Source of the DNA: Epiperipatus broadwayi
Lineage: Eukaryota > Onychophora > Udeonychophora > Euonychophora > Peripatidae
Assembly: GCA_028023455.1 (NCBI GenBank)
Contig: JAQFVV010006647.1
Coordinates: 346,001-410,000, forward strand
DNA length: 64,000 nt
Direction of reading: 5' to 3'
In this document: in pieces, positions 23,977 to 36,274 of the stretch
How positions within the stretch are numbered: position 1 is the first letter of the stretch
Layout: the number at the start of each line of letters is the position of its first letter
The notes under the pieces: generated by a model
Databases searched by the model: none
What the model was told of the DNA's origin: nothing
Seen by the model: only the letters and a program-made list of their open reading frames with translations
Translations under genes and position numbers: made by a program

Positions 23977-25292
23977 TCACCACTTCTTATGTTTGTTCAA
24001 GCTGTTAAAACAGATAAAACTCTCCATACTATAGTGCCACTCAGTGCAAGCCAGAGTAATCAATGGATGTAAAAATGTTTGTGCATAAGATCCCTATCTA
24101 GTGCCTATTCATCCAACATCCTCAGACTTGTTTCTAGTTTGTGGTTTTCATCAGTGAGGAGCCTTGTATCTGAGAGCATTGCATTTAGATCTTAGGATCT
24201 AATGCAACTCTCCAGCAGCCACCTTTTATCTCCATTTAACTACAAAACTATGAGTTTAAAATTGAAAACAATAATATTTTCAATTCAAGCTCATTAGCTT
24301 ATATAATCATATAGGTTTGAATTCAGTTTAGTACCCATACATTTTGGTGTTTTTGGTTCTTTAATAACCATAGCCACCACTATTATATTAGGCAGGTTTT
24401 GTATTAAACCACTAAATATAATAAATGGAGAGTTTTGCCTGTTTTAACAGCTTACAAAAACATAAGAAATGGTGATTATGAGATGTTTAGTGGTTTAATA
24501 TCAATCCCTGCCTAATAGGATAGTGGTGGCTATGATTATTATAGAACCAAAGACAACAAAATGTATGAATATTGTCTTGAATTCAGACCAATATGACTAT
24601 ATAAGCTAATGAGATTGGACTGAAAATATTATTGCTTTCACTGGAGGGTTGCATTGAATCCTAAGATCTAGATGCAGTGCTTTTATATCCAAAGCTCCTC
24701 ACTGATGAAAGCCACAAGCTAGAAACTAGTTTGGGGATATTGGATGAGTAGGCACTAGATAGGGATTTTATGCACAAACTTTCTTGCATCCATTAATTAC
24801 TCTGGCTTGTACTGAGTGGCACTACTATATGAAGAGTTTTACCTGTTTTACCAGCTTTAGAAAGCATAAGAAATGGTGATCATGGGAAGTTTAGTGGTTT
24901 AATATCAATCCTACCTAATAGAATACTGGTGGCTATTGTTATTAAAGAACCAAAGATATCAAAATGTATGAGTACTCAATTGAGTTCAGATTTATATGAT
25001 TATATAAGCTAATGAGCTTGAATTGAAATTATGTTTTTAATTTTAGGCTCATAGTTTTGTATAAGTAGAAATAAAAGGTGGCTGCTGAAAAGTTGCATTA
25101 GATCCTAAGATCTAGGTGCAGTGCTCACAGATCCAAGTCTCCTCATTGATGAAAACACTAAGCTAGAAACTATGCTGGGGATATTGGATGAGTCGGCACT
25201 AGATAGAGATTTTATGCACTAACCATCTTGCATCCATTGATTACTCTGGTTTGCACTGAGTGGCACTACTGTATGAAGGGGTTTTGCCTCTT
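23977..25292. repeat. Palindromic about-450-bp repeat, three units, interrupting LINE copy 2
   Basis: One unit reads forward (23977 to about 24418), starting CATCACATGATCACC and running through TTAAAACAG, CCACTCAGTGCAA, CATCCAA and CCACTATTATATTAGG. Two units read in reverse (about 24424-24827 and 24828-25292), carrying GAGAGTTTTGCCTGTTTTA, GCCTAATAGGATAGTGGTGG and TGCACTGAGTGGCACTACT. Units agree well apart from substitutions and small indels. LINE coding resumes at about 25300 with KKIMEFVGDEYE, so the cluster inserted into an older LINE. The same unit occurs at 46868-47768 and as a fragment at 38264-38328. No coding potential was seen. Confidence 0.88.
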
Positions 25293-27442
25293 TAAAGAAA
25301 ATAATGGAGTTTGTTGGGGATGAATATGAGAACTGGTGTGGTGAAGTAAAAAAAAGGGACAAATAGGATTTTAGATGAAAATATTCAGAAAAATAAGTGA
25401 TAGAAAAGTGAGAATTAGTAAAAAAGTGTAAAAAAGAAGGAAAAAGCATTTAGAGAATATAAATGTACTATTAAAAGCAAAGAAAATGAAAAACATGTTA
25501 ATATTAAATGCAAAAACTATTTTAAAAAAAGAAATTGACTAAAATAGATAATTGTAAAGAGAGAGTGAAATTAAATAGTAAATTATTGGAGGATATTAAT
25601 AAAAGTGGAAGAGATGGGAGTAAGGGAAATTTTGAAAATATATTAAAAGAAGGAATGTATGGAAAAGACAAATAATATTACTAAATGATGCCTAGAGAAG
25701 AATTAGAAAATATCTTAAATAAATATATAATGGATATAGAAAAGATATTAGATGTTAAAGAAAGAATGTTAACAAACATAAAAGCACATAGTAAAAAAAT
25801 ATTAATTTTACAGAAAATGAATGGAATGAAGCAGGGAAGAAGTTGAAAAGTGGAAAGCCAAGAGCTTTAGATGAATGGGCAGCAGAAATAATGAATTTGA
25901 GAAATAGGGAAAAATTAAATATACTATCATGTTTTAATAAGATGGCTCAGAAGATAGAATTTCTAAATAGCTGGAATAATACAAGAGTAAGGGTATTATT
26001 TTAGATAAACAATTATATACCAATAACTGTAACATCATTATTATATGAAGTTTTTGTATATATGGTAACTGGAAGGATGGAAAAATGGATGAGAGAAAAT
26101 AATATAGTGAGAGAAATGAAAAGAGGCTTTAGAATAGATAGGCATATAGGAGATAGTTTATTTGTAATCATACAACTTATACATATGAAGAGGAATACAG
26201 GTAGACAGTTATATAAGATCTGTATAGATGTAGAGAAGGCATTTGATAGAGTAAATAGAAATAGATCATGGATAAGTTTAGTAAATTTGGGAAAGAATAG
26301 AACTTTAGTGGATTTTATTAAGAGATTGTATGATAATAATTACTATATGTATCAATTAAAATATATAGAATCAGAGATAAAAAATTGGGTGGGACTAAAG
26401 CAAGGATACCCTATGCCACCTATTTTGTTTTTGTTATATTTGAGAGAAATGGAGAGAACAATAGAAAGACTAGGAAGAGGGATAGAGATATTATTAATAA
26501 ATGGAAAGGGGGTGTATATATTGTCAGAACTTTTATTTGCTGTTGCTGCTGAATTCTTGTGCATAGAAAGTAGAGAAGATATGAAAATTATGTTGAAGAT
26601 ATCCACAAGGATGGGTAAAGAGATGGGGATTAAATTTAGTAGAAAAAAATAAAAAGTAATGATGATAAATGCTGGGGAAAGATATAAAGAAATTAAATGT
26701 AATGAATAGATATAACTATTTAAGAATCGTTTTAAATAATCAGAGAAATTGCTTGGATGAATGAAAGAAAAAATTGATAAATGAAGCAAAGAAAATAAAG
26801 GAACTGATTATAAAATTAACAGTGTTTTCTTATAATAAATATGATGTAGCAACTATTGTATGGAAGAAAGTGGCTATGGTAATGATGTGTTATGTATTAG
26901 TAAATGGATGTTAGAGAACTAATATGGAGAGTAAAAGGAGTTTAAATATATATAAAAGTAAACAAATTATTGCGTGCGAGTTTATTTATGATAACAGGAA
27001 GAAAAATAGTTTACTATTTAAAGATTGAACAGGATCATTAGCAACAAGCAAATATACACATAAATGAAGAAATGTGAGTGATTTAGTCTGCAAGTTATGT
27101 AAGGGAGGAATCTGCTAATTGAATGTAAATGGTAAAAAAACCGAAAGGGTACAAATAATGAAGTTAGGGAAAAAATATATAGACAAAGTGATTATATAGA
27201 AAGTAGTTTCTTTGTTTTATACTTGGTTTGAAAAAAGATGAGGGATCTAGATATAAAGCCCATATAGTATACAAAGCTAAGGATGTAGAAATGGAATGGA
27301 GCAGGATAGAGAAGAATATGGGGAAAAAATTAGAATTGTGAATGGAAAGGGAAGGTAAAGTAGCTAAGAAGTTTCTCTGGAGATAGTAGCTGAGAGATTG
27401 CTGACTTCAATAAAGGAGGTCATAGTGCATTGCATTGCATCA
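25293..27442 (+). mobile_element. LINE copy 2, 3' part (linker, reverse transcriptase, tail)
   Basis: This continues the LINE after the palindromic insertion. From 25700 it aligns with copy 1 through reverse transcriptase to the 3' end, finishing in GCATTGCATTGCAT near 27442. The C-terminal region after 26650 is heavily decayed, with large deletions and stops, and the CCHC finger is no longer readable. Confidence 0.85.
26062..26652 (+). pseudogene. LINE copy 2: reverse transcriptase core, catalytic DD lost
   Basis: This frame of 196 codons covers RGFRIDRHIGDSLFVI, motif A (CIDVEKAFDRVNR) and motif B (GLKQGYPMPPILFLLYLREM). It then reaches the motif C region, which reads FAVAAEFLC where copy 1 has FFVDDIFLC. 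The two catalytic aspartates of motif C are thus replaced by alanines, so this domain cannot polymerise. It preserves the roughly ten bases deleted from copy 1 (VDFIKRLYDNNY), which shows where copy 1 was damaged. The neighbouring sequence is full of stops. Confidence 0.85.
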
Positions 27443-30400
27443 CTCATATAAAATTAAAAATTAAAATTTTTGTTTTTGTGAAAGTATTATTATTAGGAAT
27501 GCATATGTGAACAAAGTTTCAAATAGATTGGAAATTAGTAATTGATTGAAAATTGAGTTACAAGGATTTCACAAAGACAGAGATATGTCAAATAAAACAC
27601 ATAATAAAAAACTCAAAACTAATTATGCTTTACAAAAACAACAAATTTGTATAAAATCGATCTTTAAAAATCTGGTGTGCACCTCTTGTTTAAAGTTCTA
27701 TGTCTAGACAACTATTTGTTTAATGGCAATGAAAGTTCTGATTATTTATGTTTTTACAAACTGAGACATTTCAAACTAAGACTTTTATTAATTTTTTACC
27801 AATATTTATTTTCATTAATCCAAGACTTTTTTTATTATTAAAAGTTGTTTAACCAATCAAATTTTAAGCTTTAATATTTTCTTAATTGTCTTTTATTTAC
27901 CTTCCTTAATATTCAATCATACTCTTTATTTACCATTAAATAATAATAATAAATAAATGGATAAATTTATACAGTTTTACATTTACTTTAATATGCTAAT
28001 TATAATCTCTTACTTACTTTTGTTCTATTTTCAGTAAACTTTATTTCAAAACTTTTAAAAATATTTTTAAATTTCTGTTAGTTCTATTAAATCTCTATTA
28101 TTTGCAATGACCTTATCCTCAAATACATTAAACTTATTGGTACTCTTTTGATAGACAGGCATGGCCACTTTATGGCATTGTTTATGTGTAAAAACACATA
28201 CAAAAGTGTTTATGCAGTCCAGTCCATTTGTTAAAAAGGTGTGTTTGTTTTTATTTTTTGTTTGGAAAGACCAAAAAAAAAAAGTAGAACAAGATTTTAT
28301 TAAAAAAAGAAATTAAAAAATAACAAAAAACAAAAGATTTCTTTTTAGTTTTGCTTGGTTTTATTAATAAAATAAAAGTGTTGGCCGGTAACATTACATT
28401 TGATTGTTTTTTCACAAAAACAACGCTATCAAGTGGTAGTGCCTGTATCTCCTACCACTTTTTATAACTTTACATTAAATTTAGTAACTTCACATTATTA
28501 ATCAATAGAGCTGCTCATTTGATCATCTAGATAAACAGACTAGTGAAAACATCACTCCTCACTCTGACTGTTCTTATTCTGAAGACAGGTAATATGTATT
28601 TTTCACATTAAAAATTATTTGCTTTTCAATTTTTCTGAATTCTTTCTGCTGTATGTAATTTTCTTTTAGTTAAATATGTTATCAGTAAATGCTTTTTATA
28701 TTTTTTTAGTCCTAACACAGCTCATTTCATTGATATTTCTATTTGACTTACATCATGTCAAAAATAACATTAGCCATAAATTTTTATATATGTTCAGGGT
28801 CTTATCATGAAAGTCTTTATTTTTACACTAATCTTAATGAATTTAATGATTTATGATTTTATTTCTTTAGTTTATTAAAAAAACTCAATTTATTTAGTTA
28901 ATAAAAAATTATATAAAAATGTCAATTTACAGCATTCATCATCAAATTACTATGAAATGAACATCGTCTGAAAAGTAATGTTGTTGACAGCTACAAACAA
29001 ATTTAATTCTACACTGAAACCCATATAATTGTATTGCAAGATATATAAAACTTATTAGATCCAAGGGCATATTTTGAAAGTTAAATTTTAATTATATTTA
29101 CTTTTTTAATAGAGTGATGCTATATCAAGTACTATAAGTGTTTCAAAAATAGGTATATTGTCTATAGCTCACTAAAAATTACATTAATCAAACATTACTT
29201 TATGACTTCTATATATAAGAATAATGCAAAATGAGATTATGAAACAAAAATAGAAGCATAATCAACCAAACATTCAGTTGTAGGTGAACTCATCATCCAT
29301 AACTATATATTCTATAATATATTCATTTTTTGATAAATCATATGTATAAGAAAAGCAAGTTTGGCAAAAAAAAAATATTTAACTTCCATGAGCTTGAAAG
29401 TGCATATAATTATATAAATGTGTTCTTTATACTTAGTGCCCTACTATCTCAATCATTTTTAGAGCAAGAATTTATATTTTCAATATATAAAAAATATCAA
29501 TAGACATGGTTGAAACTTCTACAAGTTTCTCCAGTGATTACACTCTGCTTAACAGTACATATAAAACATTTCATAATTAAATAGATTAAAAAATTATTGA
29601 TGATTTTAAATATCTCATTGATATTCATAGAAAAATGAAAAAAAAAATTATAAATCTATTTTTTTACAAAATATTTGCTAAGATCATTAAAAGACTACTT
29701 GCATGGAACTTAAAACTTGAACAACCCAAAAAGAACAATATTAATTTTAAAATAATTTACTGTATATCTCAAAGACCACATTCAAGTTTTAATACAAATT
29801 ATATAAAAGTCCAATAAAAAATTTTTGCATGAATACAAATGCTTCCTATAAGGAATAAAAAATTTAATAAAACTTATTATTCAAAGCCTGAATGAGTTTT
29901 CAGGAGCAGCACATTCTTCAAAAGACAAACACAATGCTGTTAAATGTGCCGCTTGAATAAATGTATTCTAAATTTCAATTTATTTGCTGCACTACTAACC
30001 ACACTCAATCGAATGCTGTTGGACTTCTATTTATTATGGAGTCTACACTAATAATAAACTATGTCTCTTTTGTTTTTCTATCCATTTACTCATTGCAAAT
30101 CCCAATGATAAACAAGCATATAAATTGTGTGACAGTCTGCCTTTTGATGAGCGTAATTAGGCACTGAAAATGTATTTAATGTTTTGAATGATAAGTTTTG
30201 TCAAAGAAGTATTTCTATTAAAAAGGATTATTCATATGAGTTCCTATTTTACATTAAATTAGTTTGCAAAAGGAGAGTCGATTTGTAAACAAGTTAGTAA
30301 TTAAAATATGCATGTTGACATTAAGAAGTTAAAAATGAAAAGAACGCACAAAAAATGATTTGACATTTTTAATTGCTTACAATAATTTTATGAGAAGTTT

Positions 30401-30479
30401 TTTGTGATTTAAAATGAAAAAAATAAATAAAAAAAAGATCATTTCAATCATTTGATTTCACATGTCATGTGATTCTTTA
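27443..30479. other. Intron sequence, no gene seen
   Basis: This is A+T-rich sequence within the 11.7 kb intron. Short open frames here have no recognisable content. The GC-richer patch at 28380-28460 has CAAGTGGTAGTGCC and CTACCACTTTTT, a small stem. No repeat family was assigned. Confidence 0.45.
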
Positions 30480-31255
30480 TTTTACTTATTTTTTACAAAT
30501 AATATTTCGCTAATGCAGGAAATGTTTCTGTCATATCTGACCTTGCCTTCAGAAATGGACTAATCCAGATTTCTTCCTTATTTGATTGGATTGAGCATGC
30601 ATTGTCACTAACCAATGTATAAACATGTGGATAACCAATGTATAAACATGGCCAAAGGGTAAAACATAAGTATGGCCAATGTGTAAACATGTATATAAAA
30701 TCCTACCATTGGTTAGGCTCTCTAAATTTGATTGCTGCCAGTAAGGGAAGGGGATCTGGTAATAAATAGTCAGTTGTTTTGGAGACAAGCCAGAGAACAT
30801 CTGTCTAACCTAAACGACAGTATGCACTCTTAAGAGAAAGAACATTTGTCTATCTGAACAACTGAACATTCTATCCATTGAAACCACATTTAACAGTGAA
30901 GGTGTTTCTACTATATTCACTAACAATACAGTTACTCAGTGAGGCAAGTTGTTGCAAACTGTTTAGTACAGCCAGAAGAGTCATTTAACAAACTCGAAGC
31001 AAACTGTCCAGTACAGCTGGAAGAGTTAAGACTAGAACTCACGAGGCAAGCTAATGTATACAGCTGGAAGTTAGTCCAGTCATTTGGCACAATCAGCTCA
31101 TTATTGACTAAGTTATATGGCAAATTGTATTTATTGAATGTATAATATGTATGTATATTTGTTCTAATAAATTATACATATTGAATTGTGAGTGATCATA
31201 TATTTTGATATTACTGTTGCTTTAAGTCTGAACCCTGCAATTCACTCAAACATAA
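30480..31255 (+). mobile_element. Putative solo LTR
   Basis: This GC-richer island has promoter-like order on the plus strand: short repeats of ACCAATGTATAAACATG (30610-30690), a TATA-like GTATATAAAATCC near 30691, a polyadenylation-like AATAAATTATAC near 31167, and an end reading CAAACATAACA near 31255. Inside, 30940-31075 contains a tandem duplication around GCAAACTGTCCAGTACAGC. The short ORFs here overlap this structure and have no known domain. No paired LTR, clear TG terminus or target duplication was found, so it may be another repeat type. Confidence 0.4.
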
Positions 31256-32354
31256 CAGGTTCAAAGAACTATCAGATAAAAGAAAGAAAAAAGAGACTAA
31301 AAAAAAACATAAACGCACAAAAAACCAACTAAAACAATGTTGAATGTTTTTTTTTTTTTAAAAAGGAGAAAATAAACATTGATAATAATAAATTAAAATT
31401 TATTAATATACATAGAAATGAAATATTTTTGATAGAAATAATTAATATGCTAAAGAAATAAGTCTGAAAAAAGACTAAGGTATTCTACTTGGACTTCCTT
31501 ATAAATAAATAGTAATAAAACGACAAAAAAGTAATATATTTAAAAGATGAATGCTAAGAATAACAATTAGGGTAATAAAGTAAAATACATAAAGGATGAA
31601 CAAATAGGCATAACATAAAATTCAGCTAATATACACATTATAAGAGATCTCATTCTATTGTGAAATAAATTTTATAATAAGATTTTTTAAAAAATGTTTA
31701 ACAATCTTCAAAAACACTGTCATTTATGTAAAGAAAAGAAAGCTTTTTTAGAGGAATATTGCAATAAACTAGACATATTTTTATTCAGCTTAGTTGTAAT
31801 TACCAAGAATGTTATTTAGCATTTTTACAATAGAATGTATTTTCATCACTGATATATATATATATGTGCATCTCTGCATTATAAATCTAAAAGATTTGGT
31901 CTGTTTTAAATGTATATGTACATAAATACACACATTTACATTAAGAGATGAGATTCTAACAATAAATCATTCAATTAGAGTGTTATAGTAAACAACAAGA
32001 TGCAGAAACATTGTTCAACACAAATAAAATGTTAATGTAGCAATAAACTCCAACGATATAACTAAAATAGTCATTCAGTATATATAAATAGTAAATAATT
32101 CCATACATTTTTTATTTTATATTTACAATTTCAATTTATAACATGCTTTTGTATAACATATATATTTTTATTGATAACACATAATATAGAAATATTGTCA
32201 TATGATAAATTTATTCCAATTGGAGGAATACAATATATTATCCCACATAGACAAAAGTGGAGTCAAATAGATTTTATAGATAAATGTTTAAATAATCTAT
32301 AATAACCTCATGATTTCATGCTTTTCTGGAATGTTAATCTTAATAAAAGTCAAG
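31256..32354. other. Intron sequence, no feature identified
   Basis: A+T-rich with poly-A tracts; no coding sequence seen. Confidence 0.45.
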
Positions 32355-32461
32355 CATTGTTAGCCAAGAGGTCAGAGCAGCTGCCTTGCAAGCAAGCAGT
32401 TGGTTACAGACAGTTGTTGTGGGTTTGCCTCCTGGCCGATGCTATGACATATGAAAAAAAA
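32355..32461 (+). repeat. tRNA-derived SINE, copy 1
   Basis: The sequence contains an A-box-like TAGCCAAGAGGTCAGAGC, an anticodon-arm-like CTGCCTTGCAAGCAAGCAG and a B-box-like GGGTTTGCCTCC. It then reads CCGATGCTATGACATATG and a poly-A tail. The minus-strand copy at 45615-45704 has the same order and the same CCGATACTATGACA ending. Such elements are transcribed by RNA polymerase III from the internal A and B boxes and mobilised by a partner LINE. Confidence 0.75.
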
Positions 32462-34048
32462 AGTTTAAGTTATGATATTGCACAATTGAAAAAGATTGTA
32501 GACTTCCAAGTTTTATAGTAATATTTCTGATTAAGAATTTGGGAGACTATAAGTATGTGTTATACCATTCTTTATTATTTTTTTAGAGTATGTTGTACTT
32601 TGGATAGTTAAATGTAATGCTAAGTATGTAAACTATTATAATCAATTTACAGGGATAAAAGTATCTTGCATATTTTTTAAGCAATTGCTTAAAGTTAATT
32701 GTATACTTGTGGAACACAACCAGCTGTAGAAATGAGAAATATGAATAGGCTTGAATTGGTTAATGAGAAACATTTTAGTTGGAATTGAACCTTGTATTAG
32801 ATATTGAAAAAAAATTAATCATGACTGAATAACACAAAAGTTTTGGAACATGGTTAGAGTCTTACAATAGGCGAGATTGTCCATATATGTCTAGAAGAAT
32901 AAATTATCTTTTAAATCTCTAAATGAGGCAGAATCAATAAATTTGATATTGTATTGATCTAATAGATCAGCATGATGAAAAGCACAAAAAAAGGACAATT
33001 TATATTAAATAAAATATAATCAATGAAAAACTAAAAAAAAAAAAAAAGGATCATTTTTATAATTGTTTAAAATAGTCGTTGTAAAATGTATTATCTCTGA
33101 TTTTCTCTAATATTATAATTTTTATATATCAACAACAACAAAAAAAAAAGAAACTATACAAAAAGCAAAAAAAAAAAAAAAAGACTACCTAAGCTGTTTT
33201 AATTAGAGTAACAAAAGAAATGAAAAAAAAAGTTAGGTTTTTTTTTCAATTGTAATCTTTAATATGAATTTATTAAAATCATGTTTTATAATTACATATT
33301 TGTACAATATTTTACTTTCTTAATTTATATCAGCGCAAAAATAATTTAATAAAACCAACTACTTTATGATATTGGCTATAATATCATTAGACTTGAAAAA
33401 CTATTCCGATTAATATAATTTGCATAAAAGAAATACATAATAAAATAACTTTATATATATATTTGTGAATTTTATTTCACTTATTGTCTTCCCTATAGTT
33501 ATAGATTTGTTTATATTATACCTTTTTCAAATCTCAATGCATTGCATATATTAGTTATGTTAATGCATCAGGCATAGAAGACATACTTTTATCTTTTAAA
33601 GAACTGATACAAAATTCTTCTATCACTATAAGAATTTTAAAGTAAAATTATTCATTCTTTATTTAAACGATCTTAGTCAAAGTACCACTCTATCTTAATC
33701 TATATTACTGAATAATTTTAGGTCAGTTTATGGTTCTTCATCATCTTAAGGCTCATCTCAATATATTTATTATTATATTATTTAAACTATATTTTTATGA
33801 TATGAATTACACAAACATACTCAAAAAATGAATATTTTAGTCAAAGAAGAATGAAATTATTAGATGAAATTTTATTGTTTTTAGTTCGAAGCATAAAGTT
33901 GTATAAAGTAAATTATTTTGCAATTTTCAATTTTTAATTGATTAAAAATGTTAGTAAAAGTAATTAAATTAAAAAAGTACTGAATTCATTTAATAAATGT
34001 TAAACTTTATTTATATTAAAACTTATAATAAGTCTAATTTGGGGTTAC
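32462..34048. other. Intron sequence, no feature identified
   Basis: A-rich with several poly-A runs (33030-33240). No coding or repeat feature was recognised. Confidence 0.45.
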
Positions 34049-34288
34049 CTGCACTTGCTGCCCATAGGAGTGGTTGTCGATTGTCTTGGTCTGTACAGGT
34101 CACAGATACATTTTGGTCAAGAAGCATTTGTAAAGCTTTCATACCCATTTCTGCATCATTGTTTAATTCTGTATTAACTCCACACATCTGAGCAGCATAA
34201 TGAATGGGGTGAGCTCCATGAGAATCAGGGGTCGAGGGATCAGCATCTGCTGCTATTAACAACTCCAAACAATCCAACTGAGCACAAA
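34049..34288 (-). CDS. Ankyrin-repeat gene, exon 1 of the 4 visible
   Basis: This 240-bp exon encodes 79 full codons in the ankyrin fold. It holds CLELLIAADADPSTPDSHG, then HPIHYAAQMCG, a loop lengthened by about ten residues (around VNTELNNDAEMG), the helix ALQMLLDQN, and RQPLLWAASAG. The acceptor is CTTTAG before 34288 and the donor is GCAG|GTAACC at 34049/34048; the exon is phase 1 at both ends. A methionine occurs inside the exon, but the open frame and register continue upstream of it to the acceptor, so it is not the start codon. The upstream exons were not found on the minus strand between 34289 and 64000, so the 5' intron is either about 30 kb or longer, or contains a short exon I missed. 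The product is probably an intracellular scaffold or adaptor; its family is unresolved. Confidence 0.92.
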
Positions 34289-34761
34289 CTAAAGAAAAAT
34301 ATTTTATTTTGCATTAATATTGGAAAAAAGATGAGACAATTTTACTTTTATGTAATAGTGCTACCAAACAACATTTTTAAAAATTCAAAGCACAGTAATA
34401 TTTTTTTTCAGTTAAAGAAATCATTTATTTTAGGTTAAACAATATTTATTTACATATAGTGATGAATCTAAAAACAAGCAAAATAAAAACTAATATTTAT
34501 TTAATTACTTCTAATACTTACTTGAGGTTAATTAAATCATGTTTATTTAACTCAATTGAAGGAAACAAATGATATCATTGCTCTACATGATTTTAGTACA
34601 GTGGTAGAATGACAATCTTTGGAACTCAAGGATTATGAATCATAACTCAACTCTTTCACTTCAGTGCTTGAATCTTATATAAAATCTCAAGCAATAAACT
34701 ATTTGATTATATTTTTCACATACCACTTACTACTGTAAATACATCTTCATAAACATATGCC

Positions 34762-34806
<45 letters not shown>

Positions 34807-35504
34807 TATGTGTGTGTATGTATGTATTTTTCATAAAATAGTAATTTTTACCTGAAAATTATGCTTTAATGTTCTGAAGATTGATTAACAAGATTGTATG
34901 GATAAACTAGAAGTTAGAATTCAGGAATTTTTTTTAAGATAATGAATAAGTTTTGTTTTCCAAAACATTAAAATATTTATATATATATTTAAAAAAGTTC
35001 TATTATTTGAACCAAAATTATTTTAGCACTCACATTTATATCATTATTCATTTTAACCTTTATTTCAATCATATCCTATAGTCAGTTTTCTTTTTCCAGT
35101 TTATTTCTTTTCATTTCTATAATACATTAAATTTGAAGTAAAAGAAACTTTAAAAAAAGAATAAATGTTGAAAATAACCATAAAAATGGTGGAAATGTAG
35201 ATGGAGATGTATAATGATGTATATTTGGATGTGAAAAAAAAAAAGTTTTTGCAATACAATAAAATTTGTAAAGTAGTATATAGAGGATCGTTTACATATT
35301 GAACTTAAGTGGTCAATTTTTTTTTAAAAAAGGAAATATTTACTTATTGATTTAGTAAATTGGCAAAAGCATGAAAGATAATAAAAAGAAAAATTAATAA
35401 AATGCCTTTATTTACACAAATATGCTAAAAAGTAAACTAATTTTTGTCCAATTTTTACAAATAAACATGTGAGATGATTTTATTTAGAAAAAATAATATT
35501 TTTT
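34289..35504. other. Sequence upstream of the first visible ankyrin exon; (TA)n at 34764-34803
   Basis: No further ankyrin exon was found. A stretch at 34600-34665 (GTGGTAGAATGACAATC) is faintly tRNA-like but lacks a good B box. Confidence 0.45.
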
Positions 35505-35852
35505 AAGGAATGCTTTTATGTAAATAGCAAACTAAAAAGTAGAAAAATGACAAAGTAATCTACCTCTTGATTAATATGCTTTTCTTGGAAAATATCAAAG
35601 ATCTTAAAAATCTAGACTTGTTATAAACAACTGCAAATTGCAGGAATATTGTTATTTCATAAAAGCATTTGGGACCTTGAGCCCCACATGCTTTTATGAA
35701 ATAACAACATTTCTGCAATTTCTAATTATTTTATAAGAAGTGTAAATTCTTAAGATCTCTGATATTTTCCAAGATTGGCAAATTAGCTAAGAGACAGATT
35801 ACTTTATTATTTTTTCTACTTTTTAGTTGACTATTTGTATAAAGCATTATTG
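35505..35852. mobile_element. Foldback (inverted-repeat) element, about 350 bp
   Basis: Arms of about 165 bp pair around a short centre (GGGACCTTGAGCCCCAC, 35671-35687). The closest part of the stem is GTTATTTCATAAAAGCAT / ATGCTTTTATGAAATAAC. Pairing continues outward through GGAAAATATC / GATATTTTCC and CTAAAAAGTAGAAAAA / its reverse complement, with small bulges. A related piece occurs at 36560-36615. There is no coding potential. It is probably a MITE-like element, or an inverted duplication. Confidence 0.85.
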
Positions 35853-36211
35853 GAAAAATTTTTTTTTAACCTATTATTATGGTTAAAACTAATAAAAATC
35901 TGACAAAAATTATAATTTAATAAGATGTGAAAAAGATTAATTAAGATAACAATGTAGATTTTTTAAATAAGAAATATACCCTCTAACAAACAAATTCTAA
36001 GTTTAAATATCATATGATTGGGTACTACATAGAAATATTTATTTATTGATTTTTTAGCTATTTTATTAATTGAGCTTGAGTTAAATCAATATGAACAAAA
36101 TTTTATTCTACAAATATAATGTTTCCATACATATATTATTTTAAATAATAAAATTAATTAAGTATGAGTTAAATCAATACTAACAAAAATTTATTTTACA
36201 AATGTAATATT

Positions 36212-36274
36212 TCTGTTGGCTCAGTTGCTAATAAGTTTTTTGGGAAACATAAGGAAGGAAGTTCAAATTCTAAA
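36212..36274 (+). repeat. Possible tRNA-derived SINE head
   Basis: TGGCTCAGTTGCTAATAAG resembles an A box and AGTTCAAATTCTA, about 45 bp downstream, a B box. The rest has no tRNA pairing that I can confirm. Confidence 0.4.

Noticed and set aside
26352-26789. 145-codon minus-strand ORF
   Set aside because: It is antisense to the LINE reverse transcriptase core, whose motifs A and B are clear on the plus strand.
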